64,000 nucleotides of DNA from CBFHSF01 sp965661055 (lineage in GTDB: Bacteria; Bacteroidota; Bacteroidia; Flavobacteriales; Schleiferiaceae), in contig CBFICS010000001.1 of NCBI GenBank assembly GCA_965661055.1, positions 268,072-332,071 on the forward strand. Direction: 5' to 3'. The notes under the pieces were generated by a model that was given only the letters and a program-made list of their open reading frames with translations, was not told the DNA's origin and searched no databases. Positions 61,999 through 64,000 of the stretch are shown piece by piece; the stretch's first letter is position 1; each line of letters starts with the position of its first letter. The position numbers and the translations under genes were made by a program.

Positions 61999-62418
61999 AA
62001 CCTAAAGGCCGAGAACACAAAACGTCAGAAAGAAATTGAGAGTCTTTTAAAAGAAAAGGCAAAAGGAGCTAAAGATGAATTGTGGAATTCTGCTGAAGTC
62101 ATTAACAATGTAAGATTCATTGTTTCAAAAACGACCTTAGATGCAGGTTCGATAAAAGATTTAGCCTTTGCCTATAGACAATAAGGTGAAACATGTTTTA
62201 TGGTTCTAGGTACAGAATCTGAGGGAAAGGCCCAGATACATGTAATGGTTTCTGACGACCTAGTAGCCTCAGGTATGCATGCCGGTAAAATTGTAAAAGA
62301 CCTTGCTGCAGAAATTAACGGTGGGGGTGGAGGCCAACCTTTCTTTGCCACTGCTGGAGGAAAGAAGCCGGAAGGTTTAGAGAATGCTTTTAATAAAGCA
62401 AAAACATTAATACCTTAG
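61999..62418 (+). pseudogene. alaS: Detached C-terminal part of alaS (coiled coil and DHHA1 domain)
   Basis: Same frame as alaS. After the TAA, codons 730-790 give a Lys/Glu-rich coiled coil and LDAGSIKDLAFAYRQ, then a second TAA (62182-62184), then the DHHA1 end with INGGGGGQPFFATAGGKK up to TAG 62416-62418. An ATG at 62200 could start the last 72 residues. Total with the main ORF is 868 codons, the usual AlaRS size. Only the two TAA codons break it, so the loss is recent, compensated, or a sequence error. Confidence 0.85.
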
Positions 62419-62422
62419 TAAT

Positions 62423-63202
62423 ATGACAAGGAAACTAAAAAAACTCATTTTGCTAGGTGTATCTTGCTTTTTGAGTGCTTCTGTATTTAGCCAGGAGACA
62501 GATAAGAAAATAGAGTACTACACGGATGATGATGTTCATCGAAGCAGATGGGCATTTCAGGGGTATTACAGCCCCATGTATAGCAACAGGAGTTTAATTT
62601 CTGATGAGTTATTTCCCACTCAAACATTTTACTTTTTAGATCAAAGTACCTCGGGGGAGTATTCAAGTGATGACGGAATAGATATTATTTACAAGCCATC
62701 AGAGAATTTTCAATTTTCATTAGGGGTTGCCAAGTCAAGCGCGGGATATACCTGGGACTTTATTAGAATTGTAGATCAAATACAAGGGGGAGGAGATACC
62801 ATAGATATCACCTTTAAATCTAGGACAATTGCGCAACATATAAATATTCCCTTAAGCTTCTATGTTCATCAAAGAATGAATGACTTGTGGTCATTAGAGT
62901 TTGTTCCTTTTGTGGAGGCAAACTACTTAACGTATCTAGAAAGAGGCATTGAGTATACAGGAGGAGGTACTATAGACTCCACTAGTTTAGCAACTAGTTT
63001 TGGAGACTTAACCGATCAAGCTAGAAAATGGAATTGGACGGTTGGAATAAGTGTAGGCGGTCGCTACTACATTACCGATAACCTTTCTGGAATTGTTAAA
63101 GGCACCCTTCGTTATATGATTCTTCCGTTAATAGATAGTAATGGCCCCAGAGAAGTCCTGTTTCAATACGGAGGAACTGTAGGCCTTAGATACGATTTAT
63201 AG
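62423..63202 (+). CDS. Predicted outer-membrane beta-barrel protein
   Basis: 259 residues with a signal peptide (SASVFSQ). The rest has regularly spaced aromatic, amphipathic strands (FQFSLGVAKSSAGYTWDFI, QHINIPLSFYVHQ, NWTVGISVGGRYYI) and ends in VGLRYDL, which fits an outer-membrane barrel of the porin-like OmpW/PorT kind. No specific family recognised. It starts 4 bp after the alaS remnant and is convergent with murF. Confidence 0.75.
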   Translation: MTRKLKKLILLGVSCFLSASVFSQETDKKIEYYTDDDVHRSRWAFQGYYSPMYSNRSLISDELFPTQTFYFLDQSTSGEYSSDDGIDIIYKPSENFQFSLGVAKSSAGYTWDFIRIVDQIQGGGDTIDITFKSRTIAQHINIPLSFYVHQRMNDLWSLEFVPFVEANYLTYLERGIEYTGGGTIDSTSLATSFGDLTDQARKWNWTVGISVGGRYYITDNLSGIVKGTLRYMILPLIDSNGPREVLFQYGGTVGLRYDL

Positions 63203-64000
63203 TTAGAGTATATCAACTAAAGACTCCAAAGCCATTCCTCTTGATCCTTTGAGAAGAATGGTTTTGTTTTTTGGTGCCATTTGGGTTAACCAGATTCTCA
63301 GCTCTTCTTTGGTTTCAAAGAAGTTAGTATGGTTAGCTTTAACCTTTACTTTAAAGTATTCATTCCCTACAAAAATGACAGTTGAGAATTCATAGTCAAG
63401 AGCCGTTGAAACCACCTTTTGATGTTCCTCTTCTGAATAATCACCCAATTCAAACATATCACCTAAAATTATCCATTTATCACCTTGTACCTCTAGGTTT
63501 CTAAAAGACTTAAGGCTTTCTAAGGTGCTGCTTGGGTTGGCGTTATAGGCGTCTAATATTAATGCGTTGTTTTCTGTTTTTTTGATTTGAGCTCTATTGT
63601 TCTTTGGAATATATGCTTGAATTCCTTTTACAATATTATCGTCGCTCACCCCAAACACTTTTCCCACGGCAGTGGCAAAACCAAGATTGGAATATTGGAA
63701 GTCGCCCATTAAGTTTGAAATGGCAGTACATTGGTTGAATTCAATTCCTGAAAAACCATCTTTACTAATAAAGTGGGTTTTGAGATCACATGTGTTTTGG
63801 TCACCAAAAACAAATCTATTCAATGTGTTAGATTTTTCCATTTGAATTTCATCGTTGCCATTGATGATGGCATAGCCTTCAGTTCTCTCTAGAGCTTGGT
63901 ATAATTCGCTTTTTCCCTTAATCACTCCTTCTACACCACCAAAGCCTTCTAAATGGGCCTTTCCGTAGTTTGTGATCAGTCCATGGGTTGGTATACAAAG
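63203..64000 (-). CDS. murF: UDP-N-acetylmuramoyl-tripeptide--D-alanyl-D-alanine ligase (5' partial)
   Basis: The frame is open from the stop at 63203-63205 to the window edge, so the N-terminus is missing; the listed ATG-like start at 63925 is really a GTG inside the gene. Visible motifs: TNYGKAHLEGFGG (Mur ligase centre), NPSSTLESLKSFRN, ILGDMFELG, LLKGSRGMALE. These are MurF signatures. It adds D-Ala-D-Ala to the peptidoglycan precursor in the cytosol. The ATP-binding loop lies beyond the edge. Confidence 0.93.
   Translation of the reverse strand, partial: LCIPTHGLITNYGKAHLEGFGGVEGVIKGKSELYQALERTEGYAIINGNDEIQMEKSNTLNRFVFGDQNTCDLKTHFISKDGFSGIEFNQCTAISNLMGDFQYSNLGFATAVGKVFGVSDDNIVKGIQAYIPKNNRAQIKKTENNALILDAYNANPSSTLESLKSFRNLEVQGDKWIILGDMFELGDYSEEEHQKVVSTALDYEFSTVIFVGNEYFKVKVKANHTNFFETKEELRIWLTQMAPKNKTILLKGSRGMALESLVDIL

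Noticed and set aside
59812..62418. Genome-wide reassignment of TAA as explanation for alaS
   Set aside because: TAA is the natural stop of many intact genes in the window, for example gldM, groEL and secG.
62200..62418. Independent small gene starting at ATG 62200
   Set aside because: It is the C-terminal end of alaS in the same frame and has no promoter of its own; kept within the detached alaS part.

Overview
This window is a stretch of chromosome from a member of the Bacteroidota, most likely order Flavobacteriales. The evidence is a complete type IX secretion core (gldK, gldL, gldM, gldN with a PorP/SprF protein), a secreted protein with a gliding-motility C-terminal domain, AT-rich DNA, little sign of Shine-Dalgarno sequences, promoters of the TTG-N17-23-TAnnTTTG type, and the mevalonate route to isoprenoids. 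No phage, transposase or CRISPR array was seen.

Layout. 1-2.8 kb: two tandem di-haem cytochrome c peroxidase-like genes (the first cut by the window edge) and a glyoxalase-fold lipoprotein, then a decayed ORF. 3.1-8.6 kb: a LysR regulator divergent from a three-gene unit made of a small unknown protein, dabB and dabA, which is an inorganic-carbon accumulation (DAB/MpsAB) system. 8.8-9.7 kb: arsM. 9.8-11.5 kb: a small membrane protein, then about 1.2 kb of non-coding repeat-rich DNA (42-bp GC-rich array, 8-bp array, duplicated tRNA 3' end) next to tRNA-Arg(CCG). 11.7-14.4 kb: two cold-shock-type genes (CSD protein, DEAD-box helicase) facing each other, Fe-S and Cys-rich small proteins, and tRNA-Arg(CCT). 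14.4-24.1 kb: lipoprotein esterase, metG, ldcA-like, yraN, pafA-like phosphatase, ABC-F, DUF983 and an FAD oxidoreductase. 24.1-29.8 kb: the T9SS/gliding operon. 29.9-33.5 kb: arginase-fold protein and topA. 33.6-38.8 kb: the operon miaB, unknown, sigma-54-type activator, lptE, TPR protein, secG. 39-41 kb: groES-groEL. 41-46.7 kb: DUF255 thioredoxin-like protein, divergent Pit phosphate permease plus phosphate porin-like protein. 46.7-50.4 kb: M20 peptidase and a large T9SS-exported protein. 50.4-54.6 kb: an operon queD, fabD, mvaD, mevalonate kinase, UbiA prenyltransferase. 54.7-64 kb: hldD, a thioesterase pseudogene, a lipoprotein, the M23-merR-lemA-TPM-TPM operon, alaS, an outer-membrane protein and the end of murF.

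Points that stand out. (i) alaS carries two in-frame TAA codons that separate the C-terminal DHHA1 region while the frame stays open and conserved; two other loci in the window are clearly broken genes, so the lineage (or the assembly) shows gene decay. (ii) The DAB locus has a perfect LysR-type dyad in its divergent promoter region and an uncharacterised 99-residue protein as first gene. (iii) An arginase-fold protein beside topA lacks the metal ligands. (iv) The repeat cluster next to tRNA-Arg(CCG) includes a 49-bp direct repeat of the tRNA 3' end plus terminator, resembling an integration scar. (v) At several genes an upstream in-frame TTG falls inside a putative -7 promoter element, which argues for the downstream ATG and for short leaders.

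All calls rest on reading motifs and context by eye; no database search was run.
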